13,106 nt of DNA from Verrucomicrobiota bacterium. GTDB taxonomy: Bacteria; Verrucomicrobiota; Verrucomicrobiia; Limisphaerales; J093. A model generated the notes under the pieces. That model was not told the origin of the DNA. It saw nothing but the letters and a program-made list of their open reading frames with translations, and did not search any database. The stretch's first letter is position 1. Every line of letters begins with the position of its first letter. A program made the position numbers and the translations under genes. Below are positions 1 through 7,120 of this stretch, one piece after another. The stretch spans positions 1 to 13,106 of the forward strand of contig JARYMD010000078.1 in NCBI GenBank assembly GCA_029907285.1. Direction: 5' to 3'.

Positions 1-1768
1 CGAAGACGCCAAAGAGCTGATCAACTCCTGCCTCGGCGAGGCCAACATCGATGTCAAGGCAACTCGCTTTCCCAAAGCAGACGCTCTTGTCGAGATTTTC
101 TCGTTGTCCGCAAACACCTGCAGCTCAATACGCGATGTCCTCGCGCGATACTTCGGCCAATTCCAGTCGCTCGCGCCACAAATTGAAGACCTTCTGAAAC
201 GCTATGCCGATCGCAAGCGACAAAACGGTGTCATGGATTTCGACGATCTGTTGGTTCTGTGGCTGCGACTCCTGAGCGAACACCCGGATGTTCTCGAGTA
301 CTATCAGCGCCGGTTCCAGTTCGTCCTCGTAGATGAGTATCAGGACACAAACAAACTGCAGAGCGACATCATCGATCTGCTTGCTGCCCGCCATCACAAT
401 GTCATGGCTGTCGGCGATGACTCTCAAAGCATCTACGCCTGGCGCGGTGCCAATTACCTCAATATCCTCAAGTTTCCGGAACGCTATCCCGACGCGAAAA
501 TCTACAAGATAGAAACCAACTACCGCAGCACGCCGGAGATTCTCGCGCTGGCAAACGCTGCGATAGCCGCCAACATCAAAGGATATTCCAAACGCCTCAC
601 CCCCGTCCGCAAGTCCGGGCCAAAACCAGCGTTGGTCGTTTGTGCCGACGCATCCACTCAGGCAGTGTTTGTCGCCCAACGCATTTTGGAGTTGCGCGAA
701 GAAGGCACAAGCCTTTCAAAAATGGCCGTGCTTTATCGCTCTCACTTTCATGCCATGGAACTCCAACTCGAACTGACCCGCCGCAACATCCCGTTCACAA
801 TAACAAGCGGCATAAAGTTCTTCGAACAAGCACATATAAAGGATGTCACGGCCTATCTCAAGCTCGTGTGCAATCCTTCCGACGAACTGTCGTTCAAACG
901 CATTGCACGAATGCTTCCCGGCATTGGCCCGAAGGCAGCGGAGAAACTGTGGCAACGGTACCTGCCGGTCGTCAGCGGCAAGGAGACCCTCGCAACCCAG
1001 CCTGCAGCACAGCAGACCGGCAGCCTGGAAACACCTCACAAACGAGATTCCAAAGCCGCAACAGAAAGCCCTCAAACGGCTCCTGGCGAGTCCTGCCCCG
1101 CCGCCGCTCCCGCAACAAAAGTCGCTGCCGCATTGCACGCCATCGCTTCAATCGTCCCATCCAAAGCCGCGGCGTCATGGGCGCCGCTGGTCAAGACCTT
1201 CGCGGAGCTGGAGTCGCCCGAGACCGGCGGTTCGGCCGCAAAGATGATTCAGCATGTACTCAAGTACGGGTACGAAGAATACCTCGAGGCCAATTACGAC
1301 AATCATCGGCTCAGACTGGAAGACCTTGAACAGCTTGCACTCTTCGCCGCGCAATTCCCAACGCTCACCGATTTCCTCACGCAACTTGCGTTGCTCAGCA
1401 GTGTGGAATCAGAGGAAACAACCGCGCCTTCAGAAACAGAGGAGCGGCTGCGCCTCTCAACCGTCCACCAGGCCAAAGGACTCGAGTTCGACGTGGTCTT
1501 TGTCATCATGCTTTGTGACGGCATGTTCCCCTCGATTCGGGCTGTGGAAGCACCCGACGGCGAGGAAGAAGAACGGCGGCTCTTTTATGTGGCCATCACA
1601 CGCGCGCGTAATGAGCTGTACCTGACCTACCCGCTCATGCGCACCTTCGCCGCAAACCCGGTCGATTTCATGCAACGGCCCTCGAGGTTTCTGAAAGAAC
1701 TGCCGCCGAAACTGCTGGATAAGTGGAATATCAAGACCGAGGACTCGGGCACACTTTGCTGGGCCTGA
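1..1768 (+). CDS. UvrD/PcrA-type superfamily 1A DNA helicase, 5'-truncated by the window edge
   Basis: ATP-dependent 3'-5' DNA helicase of the UvrD/Rep/PcrA family, expected to act in the cytoplasm in excision repair or replication-fork maintenance. The frame is open from base 2, so the gene starts upstream; 588 residues are visible. The Walker A motif and motif Ia are missing because they lie before the window. Counting from base 2, the sequence shows motif II VDEYQD (about 110-115), motif III GDDSQSIYAWRGA (138-150), motif IV NYRS (173-176), a helix-hairpin-helix-like GIGPKAAEKLW (about 306-316), motif V TVHQAKGLEFD (487-497) and motif VI RRLFYVAITRAR (525-536). An Ala/Pro/Thr/Ser-rich low-complexity insert lies between motifs IV and V (nt about 974-1138). 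The protein ends soon after motif VI, without the long C-terminal extension of typical PcrA. The family is clear; which paralogue (UvrD, PcrA, Rep) cannot be decided from this fragment. Confidence 0.93.
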   Translation, partial: EDAKELINSCLGEANIDVKATRFPKADALVEIFSLSANTCSSIRDVLARYFGQFQSLAPQIEDLLKRYADRKRQNGVMDFDDLLVLWLRLLSEHPDVLEYYQRRFQFVLVDEYQDTNKLQSDIIDLLAARHHNVMAVGDDSQSIYAWRGANYLNILKFPERYPDAKIYKIETNYRSTPEILALANAAIAANIKGYSKRLTPVRKSGPKPALVVCADASTQAVFVAQRILELREEGTSLSKMAVLYRSHFHAMELQLELTRRNIPFTITSGIKFFEQAHIKDVTAYLKLVCNPSDELSFKRIARMLPGIGPKAAEKLWQRYLPVVSGKETLATQPAAQQTGSLETPHKRDSKAATESPQTAPGESCPAAAPATKVAAALHAIASIVPSKAAASWAPLVKTFAELESPETGGSAAKMIQHVLKYGYEEYLEANYDNHRLRLEDLEQLALFAAQFPTLTDFLTQLALLSSVESEETTAPSETEERLRLSTVHQAKGLEFDVVFVIMLCDGMFPSIRAVEAPDGEEEERRLFYVAITRARNELYLTYPLMRTFAANPVDFMQRPSRFLKELPPKLLDKWNIKTEDSGTLCWA

Positions 1769-1780
1769 TGGTTCAGAAGC

Positions 1781-1941
1781 AAGTTTCCCGCCGACTAATC
1801 CCGCAGAGCGGGACGGCTACGATGAAAGATTCGGTGACTGTAGCCGAGGACGTCAGTCCGCGGCAGTCTTTCGGTTCAACAGGAAGTTTCCCGCCGACTG
1901 ATCCCGCAGAGCGGGACGGCTACGATGAAAGATTCGGTGAC
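1781..1941 (+). repeat. Two 58-bp near-identical direct repeats after the helicase gene
   Basis: Copy 1 is 1781-1838 and copy 2 is 1884-1941. They begin AAGTTTCCCGCCGACT and differ at one base (A/G after GACT). The period is 103 bp. Each copy holds a small hairpin, CCCGC-AGA-GCGGG (1800-1812 and 1903-1915). The spacer starts with another hairpin, GCCGAGGAC-GTCA-GTCCGCGGC (1843-1864), with one mismatch in a 9-bp stem; a degraded relative of the spacer (TAGCTGAAGACATCCG) follows copy 2. This looks like a REP-type or other non-coding interspersed repeat. The 74-codon open frame across it is a by-product of the duplication. Function is unknown. Confidence 0.8.
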
Positions 1942-1960
1942 CTGTAGCTGAAGACATCCG

Positions 1961-1986
1961 TTTCGCAGGCTGTTCGGGCTGCGAAA
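1961..1986. terminator. Candidate bidirectional terminator hairpin between convergent genes
   Basis: TTTCGCAG (1961-1968) and CTGCGAAA (1979-1986) form a perfect 8-bp stem around a 10-nt loop. It lies between the stop of the rightward helicase gene (1768) and the stop of the leftward glycoside hydrolase gene (1995), where a shared terminator is expected. There is no clear U-tract on either strand, so intrinsic termination is uncertain. Confidence 0.4.
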
Positions 1987-1994
1987 TACTCGGA

Positions 1995-3755
1995 TTAACG
2001 GTCGGTTTTCTTCAATCGCGCTGCAATGTCCACCTTGAACGAAAGCGGTTCCAGTGTGACGGCACCCGATTTTGCCTCAACATTGTGGGTTGCGACCTTC
2101 TTTCCTGTTCCGGTGTCAAACCATTCTGCCAACCAGGCGCCGTCGTCCACGCCAGCAATGGTGATTTTCGCACCTGCAACTGGCGCCGGGTCCGACACCA
2201 TCGCCCCATCGGGCCAGTCGCAAGCTTTGTCCAGCAACCACACCAACGCTTCGTCGTGAGCTGCGATCCCAAAGGGAAGAACGGGCCCTTGATCATTTCG
2301 GAACTCGGCAGGGTGCATATCAGAGCGTCCCATGCCGGTGCCTTTGAGGAATTCGCTCAGGGCCGACCAATGATGATAAAGGTTTGCGCCATGGATGCTT
2401 TCCCACCACCACGTCATGCCGGTGCCGGCGGCGCCGGCAAAAGCGCCGCTCCATATTGCCTGGTGCAACGCCCTGAAATGAGGGTCGGTGTCAGGCTTCC
2501 AGCCCCGCCAGTCGGTTCCGTACTCGCTGACAAAAAATGGTTTGTTGTATTTTTTGAAAAAGCCGGTGGTTTTCTCGGCGACCATGCGGGCAGGATGTTT
2601 TTCGTTGTAAGAGTGGTACTGGGAAAAGTCCATTTCGTTGAGCGCAAAAAGGCCGGGACGCTCGCTCCCGCCGGTGAAACTTGAAGATATCATGTGCGCG
2701 ACCGGGTCCATTTCTCTGAGTCGCCTGCCCATTTCACCGTGCCATGCAACCACGTCGTCGTGTTTCAGGTAGGCATATTCATTGTCAATTTCGTTGAAGA
2801 ACTCCCATGCGAGCAGGTTCGGGAATGCCGACCACCGGGCAACAATGTATCGAAGGCGGTTTGCGTAAAGCCGTTTTGCGTCCTCGCTGGTGAAGAAATC
2901 GTTCTGGGTTTTGCAAGGCCCGCCGTTTGTGGCGTTGTACGGGTGGCGGGGCCAATAGTTGTTTCCGCCCCAGTAATCCGGTTTCACTTCGAACATCCCG
3001 TGATAATCAAGACAAAGCATCACAAACACGCCCCGTCGCTCTGCTTCGGTCATCACGTAATCAAGCTGCCATGCGCTGTCCATTTTGTACCGGAGTTTGT
3101 CCTGTTTGTCCCACTCGATGCCGAACGCGACGGGCCACATCCAAAGGCGGATGTAATTGATGCCGGCCTTTTGGTAGGCCGCGAGCCAGTCATCGTAATC
3201 GTAGGTGCCGCGGTTTCCGTGCCAGCAGGCGCAAAGGCCGTTCAGGAACAGCGGCGTTCCATCGTCCAGCCTGAAATACCGCCTGCTTTTTGGCTCAACG
3301 CGCGCAATTCCATGCCGCTTGCCGGGAACGACATCAATCGCCGCCTCCGCGCGTCCAGCCAATTGCCCGTTGCTCTTCGCGACAGCCGTCAACTTGTGCA
3401 AACCGGGCTCGACCGGCAGCCACCGGATTAGCCATGAGCCTTCACCTTTCGGGGTGAGAACTTCGCGGTTTCCTTCGAGTTTCCGCGCAAAATCTCTCGT
3501 GAAAAACCCCGGCACCCGAACCGACTTGCCGGACGGCGAAACGACCTCAAGGTCCAAAGCCACAGACTCCGCGTCAAACGGGTTCCCGGCTTCTGGCATT
3601 CCGCTGATTGACAACTCCACTCGTTCGAACACCTCCGGCTTCGACTGAGGAACGGCCAATCGCAATTGGCCTTCGGGTTCCGCAGCTGATGCCGTTATTG
3701 CAAGAAGCCCCGCAGTTAACAGAACCCCAGGAAGAACAGCTCGTCTCGATTTCAT
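1995..3755 (-). CDS. Secreted GH5-like (clan GH-A) glycoside hydrolase with N-terminal Ig-like domain
   Basis: Predicted exported retaining glycosidase of 586 aa, probably acting on plant or algal polysaccharide; the substrate cannot be read from sequence. The start at 3755 is preferred over an upstream ATG at 3863 because it begins with a clean signal peptide: MKSRR, a hydrophobic stretch (about residues 7-22) and an ASA/A cleavage site near residues 22-25. Residues about 28-145 look like a DUF5060-type Ig-like beta domain. The (beta/alpha)8 barrel spans about 155-490: RRYFRLDDGTPLFLNG opens it, WEFFNEID places the acid/base at Glu322, FVSEYGTDW places the nucleophile at Glu411, and WWWES lies at 449-453. 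A beta-rich tail (about 490-586) resembles small C-terminal domains of similar hydrolases. The gene is monocistronic and convergent with the helicase. The clan GH-A fold is well supported; the GH subfamily is open. Confidence 0.85.
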   Translation of the reverse strand: MKSRRAVLPGVLLTAGLLAITASAAEPEGQLRLAVPQSKPEVFERVELSISGMPEAGNPFDAESVALDLEVVSPSGKSVRVPGFFTRDFARKLEGNREVLTPKGEGSWLIRWLPVEPGLHKLTAVAKSNGQLAGRAEAAIDVVPGKRHGIARVEPKSRRYFRLDDGTPLFLNGLCACWHGNRGTYDYDDWLAAYQKAGINYIRLWMWPVAFGIEWDKQDKLRYKMDSAWQLDYVMTEAERRGVFVMLCLDYHGMFEVKPDYWGGNNYWPRHPYNATNGGPCKTQNDFFTSEDAKRLYANRLRYIVARWSAFPNLLAWEFFNEIDNEYAYLKHDDVVAWHGEMGRRLREMDPVAHMISSSFTGGSERPGLFALNEMDFSQYHSYNEKHPARMVAEKTTGFFKKYNKPFFVSEYGTDWRGWKPDTDPHFRALHQAIWSGAFAGAAGTGMTWWWESIHGANLYHHWSALSEFLKGTGMGRSDMHPAEFRNDQGPVLPFGIAAHDEALVWLLDKACDWPDGAMVSDPAPVAGAKITIAGVDDGAWLAEWFDTGTGKKVATHNVEAKSGAVTLEPLSFKVDIAARLKKTDR

Positions 3756-3841
3756 GGCAATCAGTTGTTTTTCCGCAGCCGAACAAGCGCTCAAGTTTCC
3801 GGCCAAACGCCCGGGTTTCTCTGGTTGTTTTTTGGCAGCAC

Positions 3842-3966
3842 TCACACTTTGAGCGTGCCACAATATTCTTCACGCATCAAGGATCACGCATCACGCATCA
3901 CGCATCAATTCTTCGCCAGGGGGTTACGACATGGCCATGCGGACGATTGCGTGGCTTGGGATTGAA
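3842..3966 (-). repeat. Dispersed repeat element, copy A (inverted relative to copy B at 8452-8570)
   Basis: Read on the minus strand, this stretch aligns over about 120 bp with 8452-8570 on the plus strand. Shared blocks, in order, are TTCAATCCC, a 23-bp core with 22 identities (3927-3949 here; contains AATCGTCCGCATGGCC), TGGCGAAGA, a TGATGCG heptamer array, and ATATTGTG followed by GCTCRAAGT. The array end faces the glycoside hydrolase and stops 86 nt before its start codon. No open frame is conserved between the copies. The type of element (MITE-like, REP-like, or a conserved 5'-leader) is unknown. Confidence 0.75.
3869..3910. repeat. 7-bp tandem array (ATCACGC units)
   Basis: Six heptamers in strict 7-bp register: TTCACGC, ATCAAGG, three ATCACGC, then ATCAATT. 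The array is part of element copy A. The units are too short and lack spacers, so this is not a CRISPR. Confidence 0.85.
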
Positions 3967-3987
3967 GCACAACACACCCCGCTTGGT

Positions 3988-4008
3988 TTGTGAAAAACTT
4001 GTGAATAA
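3988..4008. promoter_or_regulatory. 11-bp-spaced direct repeat TTGTGAAWAA upstream of the hom promoter; DnaA-box-like
   Basis: TTGTGAAAAA (3988-3997) and TTGTGAATAA (3999-4008) start exactly 11 bp, one helical turn, apart, in an AT-rich patch ending 13 bp before the -35 box. Read on the minus strand the cores are TTTTTCACA and TTATTCACA, both fitting the loose DnaA-box consensus TTWTNCACA. They may equally be a tandem operator for a transcription factor. The sequence alone does not decide. Confidence 0.4.
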
Positions 4009-4021
4009 GTTAAAAATATCC

Positions 4022-4050
4022 TTGACAATCAGCTTTTAAAGCACTAAAAG
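4022..4050 (+). promoter_or_regulatory. Sigma-70-like promoter for the hom-thrC-lysC operon
   Basis: A perfect -35 TTGACA (4022-4027), a 17-bp spacer, and a -10-like TAAAAG (4045-4050, four of six matches to TATAAT). Transcription would start near 4057 and give a leader of roughly 220 nt before the hom start at 4281. It is the best promoter match I noticed in the window, and it sits in its most AT-rich intergenic patch. Confidence 0.6.
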
Positions 4051-4073
4051 GTGTGTGCGTTGGTGTGTTGGCG

Positions 4074-4127
4074 ATGGTTCTTTTGTGGCTGGACGACGAG
4101 CGTCAGTGTTGCGTAATCGGCCATTGA
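4074..4127 (+). CDS. Possible 17-codon leader ORF upstream of hom
   Basis: ATG at 4074, stop TGA at 4125-4127, peptide MVLLWLDDERQCCVIGH. It begins about 17 nt after the predicted transcription start and ends 6 nt before the left arm of the 16-bp inverted repeat. A terminating ribosome would therefore cover that arm, as in leader-peptide attenuation. Against this, there is no clear ribosome binding site and no run of Thr, Met, Ile or Lys codons; only a Val-Leu-Leu-Trp-Leu stretch and two adjacent Cys codons stand out. It may be chance. Confidence 0.2.
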   Translation: MVLLWLDDERQCCVIGH

Positions 4128-4133
4128 CTATTT

Positions 4134-4228
4134 TGCAACCGCACGCGAGTTAGTAGTGGGATTGGGTGCCGGGCATTTCGTGGTACGGGTGGGGTTGTTC
4201 TCAAGGGAGTTGCTCGCGTGCGGTTGCA
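4134..4228 (+). promoter_or_regulatory. Perfect 16-bp inverted repeat with G-rich loop in the hom leader
   Basis: TGCAACCGCACGCGAG (4134-4149) and its exact reverse complement (4213-4228) enclose 63 nt. The loop has five G-runs (4158-4160, 4164-4166, 4171-4173, 4187-4189, 4191-4194), so a G-quadruplex is conceivable although one connecting loop would be 13 nt. GGGAG in the loop (4205-4209) could also pair with CTCCC at 4269-4273, just before the hom start. It lies wholly inside the predicted 5' leader, 52 nt before the hom ATG. It does not match any riboswitch or T-box consensus I can recall. A small inverted-repeat insertion (95 bp with 16-bp termini) is the alternative; I see no target-site duplication. 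Confidence 0.65.
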
Positions 4229-4280
4229 CTGTTGAAATGGATTGAGGTTTCTTCCAGTCCCAGCCAAGCTCCCCGGTGTG

Positions 4281-5615
4281 ATGCAGCAGATTCGAATTGG
4301 AATGATAGGCGGTGGCACCGTCGGCGGCGGTGTTTACAAGGCGCTCCGGCGCAATGGAGACCTGCTCGCCGCACGGGTTGGAATCCGCCTTGTGCTCAAA
4401 AAGATAGCTGTCAAAGCGTTCGATGAACCTCGCAAGGTTGAGATTCCACACTCATTGCTGACGCTGGACTGGCGGGAGGTTGTCGAGGACCCCGAGATTG
4501 ACCTTCTGCTCGAGCTTGCCGGCGGCACCACAACGGCGCGTGAAATGGTGCTGCGTGCGCTTCGTTTGGGCAAGCCGGTTGTCACGGCAAACAAAGCTCT
4601 TTTGTCGGCGCACGGGGAGGAACTGTTTGACGAAGCTCGGCGTCGCGGCGTGAACCTGTATTACGAGGCGAGCGTTGGCGGTGGAATACCGATAATTAAG
4701 GCTTTGCGGGAAGGGTTTGTCGGCAATCGAATCGAACGAATCTACGGAATCGTCAACGGCACCTGCAACTACATCCTCACCCGGATGAAGCTCGAGAAGG
4801 TGGATTTTGAAGTTGCTCTCAGCGAGGCGCAAAAAGCCGGGTATGCGGAGGCAGACCCGTCTCTTGACATTGACGGGCACGATTCACTGCACAAGATCGG
4901 CATACTTGCCTCGCTCGCACACGGGTTCTGGGTGGACCCCCGCAAAATCCATGTAGAAGGCATCCGCCGCCTGTCAAAGCTCGACGTCGAGTTTGCCAGT
5001 CAACTCGGTTACACAATCAAGCTGCTGGGAGTGGCCAAGAAAATTCAGCCCCAAAGTGCGCCCGGGAAAACCCCTGCCAAGAACGAAGGTTTGCTTGTGG
5101 CGGTCTATCCCGCCTTGATCCCGAACAGCCATGTTCTGGCCAGCGTCAACCATTCCTTCAACGCTGTGTTTGTCCGGGGCGATGTTGTTGGCGATACATT
5201 GTTCTACGGGCGCGGTGCGGGGCAGGACCCGACCGCAAGTGCGGTGCTGGGCGATCTGGCCGACGCGGCCCTGGATTTGAAGCACAACACACGCCAGCGG
5301 GTTCCGCCGTTTGTGCCGCACGACAAACACGGCATGCTGCTGTCAATCAACGAAGCTGTGTCGCGATATTATATCCGATTGAAAGTTGTTGACCGCCCGG
5401 GTGTTTTGGCTGCGATAGCCGCGGTGCTCGGCAACGCCAGTATAAGCATATCCTCGGTGATCCAACCCGAGGAGCGCGAGGGCGACAATGTCCCGCTGAT
5501 CCTCATGATTCACGAAGCGCCAAACAAGGCAATGAGCGACGCGTTGCGGCGTGTTGCGCGTTTGCCGGTGGTAAAAGCAAGCCCCGTCATGATCCGAGTC
5601 GAAAACCTCGATTGA
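4281..5615 (+). CDS. hom: Homoserine dehydrogenase with C-terminal ACT domain
   Basis: NAD(P)H-dependent reduction of L-aspartate 4-semialdehyde to L-homoserine, the branch towards threonine and methionine; cytosolic. The protein is 444 aa, the usual length of the monofunctional enzyme. Visible are the Rossmann motif GGGTVGGGVY (10-19), LELAGG (77-82), the conserved lysine in VVTANKALLS (Lys105), EASVGGGIPII (129-139), NGTCNYILT (159-167) and GYAEADPSLDIDGHDSLHK (187-205) with the expected catalytic Lys205. An ACT domain (about 365-440, beginning RLKVVDRPGVLAAIA) should bind a feedback inhibitor, most likely threonine. ATG4281 was chosen because MQQIRIGMIGGG begins directly at the Rossmann strand; an in-frame GTG lies right before it and a TTG at 4242. 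No good Shine-Dalgarno is visible. It is the first gene of an operon with thrC (46-nt gap) and lysC. Confidence 0.96.
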   Translation: MQQIRIGMIGGGTVGGGVYKALRRNGDLLAARVGIRLVLKKIAVKAFDEPRKVEIPHSLLTLDWREVVEDPEIDLLLELAGGTTTAREMVLRALRLGKPVVTANKALLSAHGEELFDEARRRGVNLYYEASVGGGIPIIKALREGFVGNRIERIYGIVNGTCNYILTRMKLEKVDFEVALSEAQKAGYAEADPSLDIDGHDSLHKIGILASLAHGFWVDPRKIHVEGIRRLSKLDVEFASQLGYTIKLLGVAKKIQPQSAPGKTPAKNEGLLVAVYPALIPNSHVLASVNHSFNAVFVRGDVVGDTLFYGRGAGQDPTASAVLGDLADAALDLKHNTRQRVPPFVPHDKHGMLLSINEAVSRYYIRLKVVDRPGVLAAIAAVLGNASISISSVIQPEEREGDNVPLILMIHEAPNKAMSDALRRVARLPVVKASPVMIRVENLD

Positions 5616-5661
5616 CTCGGCGCCGCGCCCGCAACCGAACAGTTTCGTCGAGAGAATCGCC

Positions 5662-7029
5662 ATGGTTTCCCAAATATTGTTCTACAGCACAAACGGGCAG
5701 GCGCCGCCGACAAACCTGCGCGAGGCGTTGCTCCGTGGACAGGCGCCCGATCGCGGGCTTTACATGCCGGTTGAGATTCCACGGCTTCCGCGGGAAGAAA
5801 TCGCTGCGATGGCAAACCTGCCCTACCACGAAATTGCGCTGGCGGTTCTGCGCCATTACACAACCGGGGTCATGGACCAAGACAAACTGTCGGCACTGTG
5901 CAAGGACGCTTACCAGTTTGAGGTGCCCCTGGAACAGGTCGCTGAACGCGTTTGGGTCATGCGGCTGGACCGTGGTCCCACTGCGTCGTTCAAAGATTTC
6001 GCAGCGCGTTTGATGGCACGGATGCTTGGCTTGTTCGTAGTGCAGGAGAACAGGCCATTAACAATCCTGACCGCCACCAGCGGCGACACCGGATCGGCCG
6101 TTGCCAGCGCTTTTGCCGGCGTGCCCGGCATTCGTGTTGTGGTCCTTTTCCCCGAACACGAGGTCAGCAGGCTCCAGCGCAAACAAATGACAACCCTCGG
6201 CGGCAACATCCGCACAGTCGCGGTCGCAGGCAAGTTCGACGATTGCCAGGCCATGGTCAAACGCGCCTTTGCCGATCCTTCGCTCAGCCATCTTTCGCTC
6301 ACGTCTGCCAACTCGATTAACATTGGGCGATTGCTGCCGCAGATTGTTTACTATTATTACGCCGCGTCTCGAGTGGCCGAACCCGGAGTTCCTCTGGTTT
6401 TTTCCGTGCCCAGCGGAAACTTCGGCAACATGATGGGCGCCGTGTTGGGCGGGCGAATGGGGCTTCCAATCAAGAGGCTGGTTGTGGCCGTGAACGCCAA
6501 TGACGAATTCCCACGCATGTTGAAGACCGGCGTCTATCAGAAGATTGAACCTTCGCGTCACTGTTTGTCGAACGCAATGAACGTCGGGCACCCGAGCAAC
6601 CTCGCAAGACTTGTGGCGATCTACGGCGGATGCATGGACGAAACCGGCGTGCTCGGCCGCAAACCAGATTTCAATGCCTTGCGGAAGGACATCTTTTCCA
6701 CCTCGGTTTCAGATGAGCAAACGCGCGACACAATCCAGTCCGCATGGACACAATACCGGCTGTTGCTTGAACCGCACGGCGCAGTTGCATGGCGCGGGTG
6801 TGAGGAATATCTGTCAATAGAGCCGCCTGACAGGTCGCCTGTGGTTGTCCTCGAGACAGCTCATCCGGCAAAGTTCCCCGAGGAAATCCAGCGGTGCCTC
6901 GGTTTTTCCCCGGACCCGCCGCCGTGTCTGCGCGCGGTGGAGAACCTGCCGGAACAGTACGACAGGTTGCCTTCCGATCAAAAGGTGTTTCGTGAGTACC
7001 TGCTGGACACTGTCGGTCCGCACGTTTGA
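5662..7029 (+). CDS. thrC: Threonine synthase (PLP-dependent)
   Basis: Converts O-phospho-L-homoserine to L-threonine and phosphate with pyridoxal phosphate; cytosolic. The protein is 455 aa, fitting the longer E. coli/yeast-type subfamily. The N-terminal Y-S-T-N-G-type motif (FYSTNGQAPP, 7-16) is typical of the family. PLP lysine is Lys111 in GPTASFKDFAARLM. TATSGDTGSAVA (137-148) and VPSGNFGNMMGA (249-260) are the substrate and PLP phosphate loops. ATG5662 is preceded by GAGAG (5650-5654) at 7-nt spacing, a reasonable ribosome binding site. It starts 46 nt after the hom stop and precedes lysC by 91 nt, so all three are probably one transcription unit. Homoserine kinase, which makes its substrate, is not in the window. 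Confidence 0.96.
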   Translation: MVSQILFYSTNGQAPPTNLREALLRGQAPDRGLYMPVEIPRLPREEIAAMANLPYHEIALAVLRHYTTGVMDQDKLSALCKDAYQFEVPLEQVAERVWVMRLDRGPTASFKDFAARLMARMLGLFVVQENRPLTILTATSGDTGSAVASAFAGVPGIRVVVLFPEHEVSRLQRKQMTTLGGNIRTVAVAGKFDDCQAMVKRAFADPSLSHLSLTSANSINIGRLLPQIVYYYYAASRVAEPGVPLVFSVPSGNFGNMMGAVLGGRMGLPIKRLVVAVNANDEFPRMLKTGVYQKIEPSRHCLSNAMNVGHPSNLARLVAIYGGCMDETGVLGRKPDFNALRKDIFSTSVSDEQTRDTIQSAWTQYRLLLEPHGAVAWRGCEEYLSIEPPDRSPVVVLETAHPAKFPEEIQRCLGFSPDPPPCLRAVENLPEQYDRLPSDQKVFREYLLDTVGPHV

Positions 7030-7069
7030 ATTGGTGCTCGCCCGGAAGGTATGCGGCTGGTACGCTGCG

Positions 7070-7097
7070 GGCCCGTAACCGGTCGCTGCAACGGGCC
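7070..7097 (+). other. Hairpin in the thrC-lysC gap
   Basis: GGCCCGT (7070-7076) and ACGGGCC (7091-7097) form a perfect 7-bp GC-rich stem with a 14-nt loop that itself contains ACCGGT. It sits 23 nt before the lysC start and has no following U-tract. It could modulate lysC translation or mark RNA processing, or it may have no role. Confidence 0.4.
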
Positions 7098-7120
7098 GGG
7101 CATTAACCAAAGCAAAGAAA

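Noticed and set aside
1723..1947. 74-codon open frame after the helicase gene
   Set aside because: It starts inside the helicase frame and runs through two near-identical repeats; the peptide is itself a repeat and lacks a ribosome binding site.
2694..3431. 245-codon plus-strand frame across the glycoside hydrolase
   Set aside because: It is antisense to a gene with clear catalytic motifs and a signal peptide; length reflects GC-biased codon use.
3869..3910. Possible CRISPR-like array
   Set aside because: Units are 7 bp with no spacers, and no cas gene is present; the same holds for the arrays at 8512, 9686 and 9773.
3981..4050. Replication origin
   Set aside because: Only two loose DnaA-box-like 9-mers, no dnaA, dnaN or rpmH neighbours, and a promoter explains the AT-rich patch.
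4134..4228. T-box or known amino-acid riboswitch in the hom leader
   Set aside because: No AGGGTGGNACCGCG T-box core and no recognisable lysine, SAM or threonine attenuator layout; only the long stem is firm.
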